Positions 8,339 to 16,933 are shown, counted from the first letter of the stretch. The stretch is 64,000 nucleotides of DNA from GCA-2709075 sp964492555 (GCA_964492555.1 CAZBKQ010000001.1:93992-157991); one strand, 5' to 3'. The notes: generated by a model not told the origin, from the letters alone. Numbers and translations: made by a program.

Positions 8339-9373
8339 TCAGCGCTGTCTGACGATCACATCGACACGGTCGGCCGGTCCGTCCCCGGCCTTGGAGCCGA
8401 GCGCCCGGACATCGATCCGCGTGCTTTTGATGCCTGCCCCGATCAGGTGAGACCGGACGGCGAGAGCGCGTGACAGCGACAGGCGTCGTGCCTGGCTTTC
8501 GGATTTGCCGCCGGTGCCGGCATAGGCCATGAGCTGAACCCGCAAAGCGGGATCGGATTTGAGCTGTTGCGCCACCGATTTGAGGGTCGTGTCGCCGGAA
8601 GAATCCAGCTTGGCGGATCCGGCGGCAAAGCCGATACGGCGCTGATCACCTGTCGCCGGGCTCGCGGGGGCGGCGGGTGGCAGGCTGGCGACGGAAACCG
8701 GCGCTTTCGCGGTTGGAGGCTTCGGTGCGGCCATCGCCGGTTTCGGCGGTGCCGCGACCACTGGCGGTGGCAAGGGCACCGGTTTGCTGTCGATGGACGG
8801 CGCTGTCGGTATTGCCGTTGGCGGTGGTGTCGGGATGCCTGGTACCGCCGGGACAGCAGCGACGACCGGTTTTTTCGGTGCGGGTGGCGGCGCTTTTGGC
8901 GCGGCAGGCGGTTTTGACGCAATCGGCGCGGGTTTGCGCACCGGCGCGCGCATGACCGATTTCGGGGCCGGCGCGGGCTTTGGCGCGGCGCGGCGAGCCG
9001 TGCGGCGCGGGGCAACGCGCTGTGCCGGTTTTGGCGGGCTCAACAGTGACATGTCGCGCTGCGGCGGCGCGGTCAGGCCGATCTGACCGGCGGGCGGGGT
9101 AAAGCGGCCATTGCGAATGACCGGAAATTTCGGACCCGATCCATCGGCGGCGTATAGAGGCGGCGCCGGAACGGAGAGACGGGCACCTGACGCGCTGTAG
9201 TGCGGGGCCGGACGGCCGAGCAGGGTGGATGGCACGTTCGGCGGCGCACCGAGATTTTCAAGCACACCGTAATCGACGGTGACGCTCTGCGCCTGCAGCG
9301 CCGCCGGCGGAAAAAGCGCTGCCATGACCAGAAGAGCGCCGGTCTGAATTTTGATGATTTTGATGCCGCGCAT
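8339..9373 (-). CDS. Secreted proline-rich protein with C-terminal OmpA domain
   Basis: 344 residues from the ATG at 9373, where a clear signal peptide begins (MRGIKIIKIQTGALLVMAAL ending ALQAQS). A Pro/Ala/Lys-rich linker (about residues 85-235) should be extended and span the periplasm. The C-terminal OmpA-like domain runs from GFAAGSAKLDSS to RVDVIVRQR; it is short and lacks the usual GxxxD/R ligand pair of canonical peptidoglycan binders in clear form. The longer frame to 9436 has no ribosome-binding site. It precedes the MotA/OmpA pair by 64 bp on the same strand, suggesting an envelope partner. Function unknown. Confidence 0.75.
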   Translation of the reverse strand: MRGIKIIKIQTGALLVMAALFPPAALQAQSVTVDYGVLENLGAPPNVPSTLLGRPAPHYSASGARLSVPAPPLYAADGSGPKFPVIRNGRFTPPAGQIGLTAPPQRDMSLLSPPKPAQRVAPRRTARRAAPKPAPAPKSVMRAPVRKPAPIASKPPAAPKAPPPAPKKPVVAAVPAVPGIPTPPPTAIPTAPSIDSKPVPLPPPVVAAPPKPAMAAPKPPTAKAPVSVASLPPAAPASPATGDQRRIGFAAGSAKLDSSGDTTLKSVAQQLKSDPALRVQLMAYAGTGGKSESQARRLSLSRALAVRSHLIGAGIKSTRIDVRALGSKAGDGPADRVDVIVRQR

Positions 9374-9492
9374 CGCTTGCAACCCCTCAACTCGTCGCGG
9401 GCCGCAGGACACGGCGACCCCGCCTGAACAGGACACGTCGAACCATAGCGCAGCGACTCTTGTCTCACAACAAGTTAGCGGGTGCGCGTGGA

Positions 9493-10293
9493 TCAGCCCT
9501 TGTTTCGCAGACCTTCGCGCAGCAACCGGCCGATCGAATCGTATAGCGCCCCGTTGGTCGCCAGAATGGACGGTCCGTTCAGCGGATCGTTGCGGCCATC
9601 GATTTCGCTGACCATGCCGCCCGCCTCGCGGACGATGAGAATTCCCGCCGCGACATCCCAGGGGGCGAGCCCGAATTCCCAGAACCCTTCATACCGGCCC
9701 GCCGCGACATAGGCGAGATCGAGCGCCGCGGAACCGAAACGGCGGACACCCGCGGTGTGTTCCATCATCGACGGCAGCACGGCGATCATCTCGTCCTTGC
9801 CGTCGCGGCCCATAAACGGGATGCCGGTGGCCAGGATGGCGTCCGGAAGGGCCCCGCGCGCGGACACCCGGATTCGCTGATTGTTGATATAGGCGCCCTG
9901 ACCTTTGGCGGCCCAGAATACTTCCTCGCGCAACGGGTCGAAAATCATCCCCGCAACGATCTCACCCGCTTGGGCGTGCGCGATCGAAATACAGAAATGC
10001 GGTATGGCGTGGAGGAAATTGGTGGTGCCGTCGAGTGGGTCGACGATCCATTGATCGGGGGCGTCCGCGTCACCGATGGCGCCCGATTCCTCAAGCAGCA
10101 TGGAAAATTCCGGATGGGCGGCGCCGAGCTCCCGCTTAAGGATGCTTTCCGCCCGCCGGTCGGCCTCTGAGACGAAATCCGCGGGCCCCTTGCGGGAAAC
10201 CTGCAAATGCTCGACCTCGTTGAAATCGTGAATCAGGCTGCGCGCGGCCTTACGCGCCGCGCCGTCCATGACGTTGATGATGGCTGGACGCAT
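9493..10293 (-). CDS. suhB: Inositol-1-monophosphatase family protein (SuhB)
   Basis: 266-residue Mg2+-dependent phosphatase of the inositol monophosphatase fold. The metal-binding motifs are complete: EESG, DPLDGTTNF and the C-terminal WDVAAGILIVREAGG. In bacteria SuhB dephosphorylates inositol phosphate and in some species takes part in ribosomal RNA antitermination. It follows efp by 42 bp on the same strand, an arrangement common in alphaproteobacteria, so it is probably co-transcribed with it. Confidence 0.92.
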   Translation of the reverse strand: MRPAIINVMDGAARKAARSLIHDFNEVEHLQVSRKGPADFVSEADRRAESILKRELGAAHPEFSMLLEESGAIGDADAPDQWIVDPLDGTTNFLHAIPHFCISIAHAQAGEIVAGMIFDPLREEVFWAAKGQGAYINNQRIRVSARGALPDAILATGIPFMGRDGKDEMIAVLPSMMEHTAGVRRFGSAALDLAYVAAGRYEGFWEFGLAPWDVAAGILIVREAGGMVSEIDGRNDPLNGPSILATNGALYDSIGRLLREGLRNKG

Positions 10294-10335
10294 TTGCGCG
10301 CTCCTGAATTTGCGTCTGACCGGTTTCGGTCCGGA

Positions 10336-10902
10336 TCAGTCCTTCGCCCGCTCCACATAGCTGGAATCGGCGGTGTTGACCACAATCCGCGTGCCGGCCT
10401 CGATATGGGGCGGCACCATGACCTTGACGCCGTTTTCCATGATCGCGGGTTTATAGGACGAGGACGCGGTCTGGCCCTTGACCACCGCGTCGGCCTCCGC
10501 GACCTCCAGCGTTACCGAACCCGGCGCGGTCAGCCCGACCGGCGTGCCTTCGACCGTATTGACCAGAACTTCCATCCCGTCGGTCAGAAACACCGCGGCC
10601 TCGCCCGCCATGTCCTTTTCGACGGTGAACTGGTCATAGGTTTCGGAATCCATCAGGGTGATCTGGTCGTCTTCCATGAAAAGAATCGTGCAGGTCTTTT
10701 CATCCGTCATCAGTTTTTCGACGGTTTCCTGGGTGCGGAACCTGACATTGGTTTTGATGCCCGTGGTCACGTCGCGCATATCCAGCGCGATAAAGGCGTT
10801 ACCCTTGCCGGGCAGGATCAGATCGTATTTCAGGATGCTGTAGCGTTTGCCCTCATGTTCGATCACATGGTTGGGACGCAGCGTATTGGCGTTTACCTTC
10901 AT
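10336..10902 (-). CDS. efp: Elongation factor P
   Basis: 188-residue translation factor that rescues ribosomes stalled on polyproline. The three beta-barrel domains are intact. The tip loop reads LPGKGNAF, with Lys33 equivalent to the Lys34 that is beta-lysylated in E. coli. Genes for both modifying enzymes, epmB (same strand, 51 bp upstream) and epmA (divergent), are next to it, so lysylation is strongly expected. Clients with polyproline tracts lie in this same window, including TolA and the 8.3 kb OmpA protein. Confidence 0.97.
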   Translation of the reverse strand: MKVNANTLRPNHVIEHEGKRYSILKYDLILPGKGNAFIALDMRDVTTGIKTNVRFRTQETVEKLMTDEKTCTILFMEDDQITLMDSETYDQFTVEKDMAGEAAVFLTDGMEVLVNTVEGTPVGLTAPGSVTLEVAEADAVVKGQTASSSYKPAIMENGVKVMVPPHIEAGTRIVVNTADSSYVERAKD

Positions 10903-10953
10903 GGTCTGTTTCCGAATTTTAGCGTGTGGCCGGTGAAATCGCGGCGGAACCTA

Positions 10954-12042
10954 TCACTCCGGTGCGCCGGGTTCAATCTCGTCCGCATAGGGGTGTCTGA
11001 CGCCGGAAATATCCTCTGCCAGCCAACCCGCGTCCTCCTCATCGCGCGTGATCCAGCATGGCCCGGCCGGAACCTTGCCATGCCCGCCTGGAATATCCAG
11101 CACATAGGTGGGTTGCGCGATGCCGGAGAGCCTCCCGCGCAACCGCCGTATCAGGGCGCGCCCCGCCGCCAGGGTCGTGCGGAAATGCGATGTGCCCCGC
11201 GCCAGATCGCCGTGATGCAGATAATAGGGCTTGATACGGTTTTCGATCAGGCGCCGCATCAGGGCTTCCATCGTGGCCGGATCGTCATTGATGCCTTTGA
11301 GCAGCACCGTCTGGCTCAACATCGGAATCCCGGCATCGATCAATCTGGCGATGGCGGCGCGCGCCGGGGCATCTATTTCATCGGGATGATTGCAATGCAG
11401 CACGATCCAGACCGGTTTCGATATGTTCAGCGCCGCGATCATGGTGTCTGAAATTCTTTCCGGATCGAGCGCCGGGACCCGGCTGTGAATGCGGATGGTT
11501 TTGACATGGCGAATGCGGTCCAGCCGGCCCAGCAGCGCGCCCAACCGGTCCGGCGACAGGATCAGCGGATCGCCGCCGGAGAGGATGACCTCCCAGATCC
11601 CAGGCGTGTTCGCGATATAGGAAAGCGCCGCGTCCAGCAGTTCCGGCTTCATCCGCCCGTCGCCGACCGCATGGCGGCGAAAACAGAACCGGCAATAGGC
11701 CGGGCAGGACAGCACCGGCATCAGCAAGACCCGGTCGGGGTAGCGATGGACGATGCCGGGTACCGGCGCGTTCGCCCCGTCGCCGATGGGATCGCAAAGC
11801 TCCTGTGCCGAAAACCAGTTCTCCGCCGCCGCCGGCACGAATTGCCGCACCAGCGGATCGTTTGGGTCGCGCCCCTGCAGGCGCTCCGCCAACGCCGCCG
11901 GAATGCCGATCGGCATCGCTTGTGCTGCGTCCTCGCAGGAAGCAGCGTCCGCTGGCTCGATCAGCCCGGCCTCCACCAGCCCGGCCGCGCCGGTGATGCG
12001 CTTGCCGCGCCGTCTCTGGACAAGATTCCGGACGATGTTCAT
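10954..12042 (-). CDS. epmB: EF-P lysine 2,3-aminomutase EpmB
   Basis: Radical SAM enzyme that converts (S)-alpha-lysine to (R)-beta-lysine for attachment to EF-P. The cluster motif CPAYCRFCFRR binds the [4Fe-4S] centre, followed by SGGDPL, TIRIHSRVPALDP and the PLP-site region YYLHHGDLARGTSHFR. 362 residues from the ATG at 12042 (MNIVRNLVQRR). The open frame runs further upstream but would overlap epmA, whose start is 32 bp away in the opposite direction. The two promoters must therefore lie in or overlap the divergent genes. Confidence 0.93.
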   Translation of the reverse strand: MNIVRNLVQRRRGKRITGAAGLVEAGLIEPADAASCEDAAQAMPIGIPAALAERLQGRDPNDPLVRQFVPAAAENWFSAQELCDPIGDGANAPVPGIVHRYPDRVLLMPVLSCPAYCRFCFRRHAVGDGRMKPELLDAALSYIANTPGIWEVILSGGDPLILSPDRLGALLGRLDRIRHVKTIRIHSRVPALDPERISDTMIAALNISKPVWIVLHCNHPDEIDAPARAAIARLIDAGIPMLSQTVLLKGINDDPATMEALMRRLIENRIKPYYLHHGDLARGTSHFRTTLAAGRALIRRLRGRLSGIAQPTYVLDIPGGHGKVPAGPCWITRDEEDAGWLAEDISGVRHPYADEIEPGAPE

Positions 12043-12074
12043 GGTGCGATAGTCCTTATCATCGGAACGGCGAC

Positions 12075-13148
12075 ATGAATGACACTCCCCCCAATCCGGT
12101 GCAATCCCCCTGGTGGGATCGCGACCGGCTGGCAAGCCGCCTGCCCAAGCTGAAGGCGCGGAATGCGATCGCCGGTGCGCTGCGCGGCTGGTTCGCGGAA
12201 GAAGGGTTTGTCGAGGTCGAAACCCCCGCTTTGCAAATCTCCCCGGGACTGGAGCCGCATCTGGCTGCGTTCGAAACAAAATTGTTTGAGCCCTTCGAGG
12301 AGACGGGCCGCCAGCTGTATCTTCATACCTCGCCCGAATATGCGATGAAAAAACTGCTGGCCGGCGGGATGCAGAAAATTTTTCAGCTCGCGCGCTGCTA
12401 TCGCAACGGGGAACGTTCCGCCACGCATCATCCCGAATTCACCATGCTGGAATGGTACCGGGCCCAGGCGGACTGGCGGCACGGCGCGGCGGATACCGAG
12501 GCGCTGATCAGGGCCGGGGCCGCCGCCCACGGTGTTTCAGATGTCACACGAGACGGCGTGGCGTGCGATCTTTCGCGGCCCTTTCGCTATCTCAGCGTGG
12601 CCGAAGCGTTTTCGGACCTTGCCGGCGCGGATGTTCTGGCGACATTGGACGATCCTGAACGGCCCGGCCGCGATGCGCTGGCGGAGATGGCGGCCAGAGC
12701 CGGGGTGCGGGTCGCGGCGGACGATGGCTGGGACGCGATCTTCGACAGGATATTGCTGGAAAAGATCGAGCCGCATCTCGGGGCGGGGGAAGGGACCGTG
12801 CTTTACGATTATCCGGTGCCGTTGGCCGCGCTGGCCAAAAAATCCGTTAGCGATCTCCGGCTCGCGGACCGGTTCGAGGTCTATGTCTGCGGGATGGAGC
12901 TCGCCAACGGGTTCGGGGAGCTGACCGATGCCGTTGAACAGCGCCGCCGGTTCGAGTCCGACCGCGCCAGGAAGCAATCGATGGGGGATCAGCCCTATCC
13001 GATGGATGAGGATTTCCTGGCGGCGCTTGAGGCCGGTCTGCCGAATAGCACGGGCGTCGCGATGGGGTTCGACCGGCTGGTCATGCTGCTCACAGGCGCG
13101 GACCTTATCGAAGACGTGTTGTGGGCGCCCGTGGTTACCGCCCGTTAA
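12075..13148 (+). CDS. epmA: EF-P--(R)-beta-lysine ligase EpmA (GenX/PoxA)
   Basis: 357-residue paralogue of the class II lysyl-tRNA synthetase catalytic core without an anticodon-binding domain. It activates beta-lysine with ATP and transfers it to Lys33 of EF-P. Class II motifs are seen: motif 2 in ARCYRNGERSATHHPEFTMLEWYRA, and motif 3 in GVAMGFDRLVMLL. The substrate pocket block VCGMELANGFGELTD is also present. It diverges from epmB with 32 bp between starts. Confidence 0.95.
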   Translation: MNDTPPNPVQSPWWDRDRLASRLPKLKARNAIAGALRGWFAEEGFVEVETPALQISPGLEPHLAAFETKLFEPFEETGRQLYLHTSPEYAMKKLLAGGMQKIFQLARCYRNGERSATHHPEFTMLEWYRAQADWRHGAADTEALIRAGAAAHGVSDVTRDGVACDLSRPFRYLSVAEAFSDLAGADVLATLDDPERPGRDALAEMAARAGVRVAADDGWDAIFDRILLEKIEPHLGAGEGTVLYDYPVPLAALAKKSVSDLRLADRFEVYVCGMELANGFGELTDAVEQRRRFESDRARKQSMGDQPYPMDEDFLAALEAGLPNSTGVAMGFDRLVMLLTGADLIEDVLWAPVVTAR

Positions 13149-13197
13149 CCCTGTTTCGCTATTTTTGGGTCCGGAATTCTCCGATTTGGGCCGGAAA

Positions 13198-14238
13198 ATG
13201 TTTGTAAAGCTTCGCAATAGTCTGATCGCCGCGATCCTCGCGCTGCCCGGCGTCTATCACGCCCAGGCGGCGTCCGACGGGGTCAGCGAATTTTTCGCCG
13301 GTCGTTCCATCGTCTTCGTCAGCCCCTATGACGATGATAAATATTCCAAATCCATCGCGCGGCACATGGTCAAATACGTGCCGGGCAATCCGTCGATCCG
13401 TTTTCGGCATATGCCGGGCGGGCGCAGCCGCAAGATCGCGGCCTGGCTGTCGTCGGAGGCCCCGCGCGACGGGCTGATCGTCGCGGCGCTTCTGCCCGAC
13501 GCCATCATGGCGCCGCTGATCGGCGAGGGGAAAAGCCGCGAGATCTCCTATGACCCGCTGCAATTCCTCTTTCTGGGGAGCGCCAACTCCTCGACCCTGG
13601 TTTGCCTGTCCGACCGTGCAGCCCCGGTACAGGATTTCGGAGAGGCGCTGCGCACGCCGCTGATCCTGGGGGCGACGCGCGACGGCGGGATGACGCGGGA
13701 TATGGCGCTCGCGCTCAAGAACATCATCGGCGCGCGCTTTACCCTGGTGCCGGGATATAAGGACGTCGATCAGGTGATCCGCGCCCTTAAACATGGCGAG
13801 GTCCAGAGGCTCTGCGGCTATGGCTGGTCCAATTTCAACGCCGGGCGGCTTGATCTGATCAAGAACGGCCAGGTTAATGTGTTGGTTCAGCTTGCCCTCG
13901 ACCCGCATGAAGGGCTGTCTTCCATGAAAGTGCCGATGATCTGGGAATATGTCGACGATCCGGAAGACAAGGAAACGCTGCAGCTTATCGCCACGGCCCA
14001 ATATCTCGGCCGTCCCTTTGCCGCCGCGCCGGGGGTGGAACGCAAACGGCTTAACGCGCTGCGTGTCGCGTTCGAACGCACCATGCGCGATGTCGAATTC
14101 CGCGCCGATGCCCGCCGCGCCGGGATCGAGATCAACCCGACCACCGGCGATTCGGTGCAGAAGCTGGTGAAAAAAATCTTTGCCACCCCGAAACCGATCC
14201 TCAACCGCGCCAGACTCGCCCGCAAAGCGGCTGGTTGA
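13198..14238 (+). CDS. Bug/TctC-family tripartite tricarboxylate-type solute-binding protein
   Basis: 346 residues with a signal peptide (MFVKLRNSLIAAILALPG ending HAQAA), so periplasmic. The Bug-fold landmarks are a start of the mature part near GRSIVFVSPYDDDKYSK, then VKYVPGNPSIRFRHMPGG. Later blocks resemble the family loop around GATRDGGMTRDMALALKNI and the end GIEINPTTGDSVQKLV. Members bind carboxylates for TctAB permeases, but no tctA or tctB lies nearby, as is common for these proteins. Start chosen at 13198 because of the signal peptide; the upstream open frame overlaps epmA. No clear ribosome-binding site. Confidence 0.75.
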   Translation: MFVKLRNSLIAAILALPGVYHAQAASDGVSEFFAGRSIVFVSPYDDDKYSKSIARHMVKYVPGNPSIRFRHMPGGRSRKIAAWLSSEAPRDGLIVAALLPDAIMAPLIGEGKSREISYDPLQFLFLGSANSSTLVCLSDRAAPVQDFGEALRTPLILGATRDGGMTRDMALALKNIIGARFTLVPGYKDVDQVIRALKHGEVQRLCGYGWSNFNAGRLDLIKNGQVNVLVQLALDPHEGLSSMKVPMIWEYVDDPEDKETLQLIATAQYLGRPFAAAPGVERKRLNALRVAFERTMRDVEFRADARRAGIEINPTTGDSVQKLVKKIFATPKPILNRARLARKAAG

Positions 14239-14250
14239 ACGGGGGGCCGC

Positions 14251-14889
14251 TTAACCGCCAAACACCCTGTTGAACGCCTTCACCGCTGCGGCGGGGCCGT
14301 CCTTATATCCCCAGACGCCGTTCGAGACGGCGAGGAAATCCGCGCCCGCATCGACAATCGGTTTGCAGTTCTCCACCGTGATGCCGCCGATGGCGACGCA
14401 CGGCACGGTGGTGGCCTCTGACCAGACGGTCAGCAGATCGGGTTCGGGGGCGAAGCGCCGGTTCTTGGTGGAGCTTTCGAAAAACGCGCCGAAGGCGACG
14501 TAATCCGCCCCGGCATCGCCGGCCTCCATCGCCAGATGGATTGAATCGTGGCAGGTGACGCCGACAATCGCGTCATCGCCGAGCAACCTGCGTGCCTCTT
14601 CATAGGGCGTGTCTTCCTGCCCGACATGAACGCCGTCGCAGCCGATCTCGGCGGCAAGCGCCGCATTGTCATTGAGGATAAAGGCGACGTCTCGTTCCTG
14701 CGTTACCGGCATCAATATGTCGGCGGCGCGGCGTACCACATCGTCTGCGTCCTTGATGCGCAGCTGCACGCAGGCGACACCGCCCGCATCCAGCGCTTCG
14801 GCCAACGTGTCGGCAAAGGTCCTGGCGGCGTCCCCGCCGATATCGGGGGGCGTGATCAGGTAAAGCTGGCAGGGCGGTTTGTCGGGCAT
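14251..14889 (-). CDS. thiE: Thiamine-phosphate synthase
   Basis: 212-residue TIM-barrel enzyme that joins hydroxymethylpyrimidine diphosphate and thiazole phosphate to thiamine phosphate. Motifs seen: YLITPP near the start, VACVQLRIKD, FILNDNAALAAEIGCDGVHVGQED, VGVTCHDSI, DYVAFGAFFESSTK and VAIGGI. Start at the ATG at 14889 (MPDKPPCQLYLITPP); the longer frame runs into the palindromic repeat. No TPP riboswitch is seen upstream. thiD is 19 kb away. Confidence 0.92.
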   Translation of the reverse strand: MPDKPPCQLYLITPPDIGGDAARTFADTLAEALDAGGVACVQLRIKDADDVVRRAADILMPVTQERDVAFILNDNAALAAEIGCDGVHVGQEDTPYEEARRLLGDDAIVGVTCHDSIHLAMEAGDAGADYVAFGAFFESSTKNRRFAPEPDLLTVWSEATTVPCVAIGGITVENCKPIVDAGADFLAVSNGVWGYKDGPAAAVKAFNRVFGG

Positions 14890-14903
14890 TTCTTTAAACG
14901 GTT

Positions 14904-14973
14904 CCGGCCCTCTCCCCCTCCCGGCCACCCAACGGGATTATCCTTGGGGTGACCGGGAGGGGGAGAGGGCCGG
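14904..14973. repeat. REP-like palindromic intergenic element
   Basis: The left arm (14904-14932) and right arm (14944-14973) are reverse complements over 21 uninterrupted bases (CCGGCCCTCTCCCCCTCCCGG on the left), then one mismatch and CACCC/GGGTG. The loop is 11 bases. It lies between the aldolase stop and thiE start, both on the minus strand. Such pyrimidine-rich palindromes are typical of dispersed extragenic elements; only this copy is seen in the window. It could also stabilise or end the aldolase message. Confidence 0.7.
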
Positions 14974-14996
14974 TGAGAGGGGCCTGAGGCGACCCC

Positions 14997-15917
14997 TTAC
15001 ATTTTCCCCTGATAGATCTTGATGATGTTATCCAGCATGTCGAGCGCTTCATCCCGCGGCCGCTGGAAGGTGTTGCGCCCGATGATTGAGCCGTTGCCGC
15101 CGCCGTCGCGGATGGCGCGGACCTCGTCGAAAATCCCGTCGAGGTCTTTCGCCTCACCGCCGGAGAAGACGACGATGCGTTTGCCGGCAAAGCAGCTCTG
15201 CACCACATGCTCGATCCGTGCGCTCAGGGTAGACACGTCGATCTTCTGCGCGTCATAGACCTTGGCCGCGGCGTCGAGGAACATGGCGTCCGTCGGCGGC
15301 TTGACCTTGATAATATGCGCGCCGATCAGCGCCGCCATGTGGGCGGCATAGGCGCAGACATCCATTGCGGTCTCGCCCTCGCGGGTGACCATGCCGCCGC
15401 GCGGATAGGACCAGACCACAACGGCCAGGCCGCAGCTCTTGGCTTCCTCGGCCAGTTCGCGGATTTCCTCGATCAGGGCGTACTGGTCTTCCGAACCGGG
15501 ATAGATGGTGAAACCGATCGCGGCGCAGCCGAGACGCAGCGCGTCGCCGACACTGGCGGTGACCGCCTGGTCCTTGTTAGTGGAAAGCGAGTTGGCGTTG
15601 TTGCATTTGAGGATGGTCGGCACCGCGCCGGCGAAGCTGTCGGCGCCCGCTTCCAGCAACCCGAGCGGCGCGGCGAAGGCCGAGAGACCGGCATCGACGG
15701 CGAGCTGATAATGATAATGCGGGTCGTACCCGGCCGGATTGGGCGCGAAGCTGCGCGCCGGGCCGTGTTCGAAACCCTGATCGACCGGCAGGATCACCAG
15801 CTTGCCCGAACCGCCAAGACGGCCATGCATCAGAATACGAGCCAGATTACCCTTCGTGCCCGGATTGTCGGATTCGTATCCGGCGAGAATTTTCTTAACT
15901 TTCTGCGTGATCTTCAT
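14997..15917 (-). CDS. Class I fructose-bisphosphate aldolase (DhnA/FbaB type)
   Basis: 306-residue Schiff-base aldolase of the archaeal/FbaB type that interconverts fructose 1,6-bisphosphate with two triose phosphates. Landmarks: VILPVDQGFEHGP, KCNNANSLSTNKDQAVTASV, GFTIYPGSEDQ, VVVWSYPRGG and AHIIKVKPPTD with the likely catalytic lysine. The phosphate-binding end is VVFSGGEA followed by GGGNGSIIGRNTFQRP. The ATG at 15917 has GGGAGA before it. The truncated unknown gene upstream ends 88 bp away on the same strand. Confidence 0.92.
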   Translation of the reverse strand: MKITQKVKKILAGYESDNPGTKGNLARILMHGRLGGSGKLVILPVDQGFEHGPARSFAPNPAGYDPHYHYQLAVDAGLSAFAAPLGLLEAGADSFAGAVPTILKCNNANSLSTNKDQAVTASVGDALRLGCAAIGFTIYPGSEDQYALIEEIRELAEEAKSCGLAVVVWSYPRGGMVTREGETAMDVCAYAAHMAALIGAHIIKVKPPTDAMFLDAAAKVYDAQKIDVSTLSARIEHVVQSCFAGKRIVVFSGGEAKDLDGIFDEVRAIRDGGGNGSIIGRNTFQRPRDEALDMLDNIIKIYQGKM

Positions 15918-16005
15918 CGGTATCTCCCAAAAAATTCTGCCCCCGTATACCCCGCTTATACTGGAATCGCACGGCGGAGAAAACATTCTGCGGGGATATG
16001 CCGCG

Positions 16006-16247
16006 TTAGCCGTCCCGGATACCGAACCAGCGGCGGCAATCGGCTTCCGGATCGGCGCTTGATTGCAGGTCCAGCGCCTTGGCCGGACGGCGGAGGAGGA
16101 TGGCGTTTTCGGCCGAAGCGATATTCCGGATTCTGGCTTTCACGGTCGGCTTTGCCGTCAGCGCGATGGCCTGAACGCCCGCGCGGATCGCGGCCAGCGC
16201 ATCGCCCGGCGCCGCATCGCAATCCAGTACCCCGGTAATGGTAAGCG
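16006..16247 (-). CDS. Unknown protein, C-terminal 80 residues (truncated by gap)
   Basis: On the minus strand an open frame leaves the gap and ends with TAA at 16006-16008. It reads LTITGVLDCDAAPGDALAAI at the start and ends ADCRRWFGIRDG. The Ala/Ile-rich alternating pattern (AIRAGVQAIALTAKPTVKAR) and codon use are those of a real gene. I do not recognise the family. It may be co-transcribed with the aldolase. Its N-terminal part and start lie in or beyond the gap. Confidence 0.55.
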
Positions 16248-16347
16248 NNNNNNNNNNNNNNNNNNNNNNNNNNNNNNNNNNNNNNNNNNNNNNNNNNNNN
16301 NNNNNNNNNNNNNNNNNNNNNNNNNNNNNNNNNNNNNNNNNNNNNNN
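16248..16347. other. Assembly gap (100 N)
   Basis: Exactly 100 N between the truncated minus-strand gene and the coiled-coil gene on the plus strand. The flanks are not repeated, so sequence is really missing. It should hold the start of the truncated gene and the promoter of the zapA unit. Confidence 0.95.
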
Positions 16348-16391
16348 ATAAATGCTCGGCGGGGGCGGGCACTGCTTTACGGGGCACCATT

Positions 16392-16613
16392 ATGTCCAGT
16401 CTGAAAGAAGCACAGGAACGGTTGCGGCGCGCCCTTGGCCGTCTTGAAGCGGCGGCGGAAAACGTGGCCGGGCGTGAGGATAACGACGATCTTCAGGAAG
16501 AGCTCGCCGAGATGCGCCAACGCTGCGAATTGCTGGAAAACCGGTCACAGACCGTCTCGCGCCAACTCGACGACACGATCGGGCGGATGCGCCAGATCCT
16601 GGGGACACAGTAA
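16392..16613 (+). CDS. Small coiled-coil protein upstream of zapA (DUF4164-like)
   Basis: 73 residues, almost wholly helical with heptads from residue 4 to 70 (EAQERLRRALGRLEAAAENV and MRQRCELLENRSQTVSRQL). Small coiled-coil proteins of this kind often stand before zapA in alphaproteobacteria; some are placed in DUF4164. Its TAA shares one base with the zapA ATG (TAATG), so the two are translationally coupled. A part in division with ZapA is inferred from context only. Confidence 0.75.
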   Translation: MSSLKEAQERLRRALGRLEAAAENVAGREDNDDLQEELAEMRQRCELLENRSQTVSRQLDDTIGRMRQILGTQ

Positions 16614-16933
16614 TGCCGCAGGTCGAAGTCAGCATCAATAACCGTGCCTATCGAATCGCCTGCGACGAAGGGCAGGACGAACATCTCACGCGGCTCGCCG
16701 AATATGTCGACAAGCGGGTGCAGGAACTGGTTTCCGCCGTCGGTCAGGTCGGCGATGCGCGTCTTTTGGTAATGGCCAGCCTGCTGATCGCCGATGAGTT
16801 GTCGGAGACCTTCGCCAGCCTGCAGGACAAGGTCGGCGCGGAAACCGCCGAGACCGAAGCGGAGATCGCCAAGGCGACCGAAGAAATCGCGGAACGCATA
16901 GAACGCATTGCGGCCAAGCTCGAAGCTGCTTAA
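16613..16933 (+). CDS. zapA: Cell division protein ZapA
   Basis: 106-residue FtsZ-associated protein that cross-links FtsZ filaments. The N-terminal globular part (VEVSINNRAYRIACDEGQDEHL) is followed by the long C-terminal coiled coil (about 65-104), rich in Glu and Ala. Start codon overlaps the stop of the preceding coiled-coil gene. Followed by 6S RNA and fau, the standard alphaproteobacterial order. Confidence 0.93.
   Translation: MPQVEVSINNRAYRIACDEGQDEHLTRLAEYVDKRVQELVSAVGQVGDARLLVMASLLIADELSETFASLQDKVGAETAETEAEIAKATEEIAERIERIAAKLEAA

Noticed and set aside
8650..9020. Long open frames on the plus strand over the OmpA protein
   Set aside because: They are shadows of the Pro/Ala-rich linker; only the minus-strand frame has signal peptide, domain and start.
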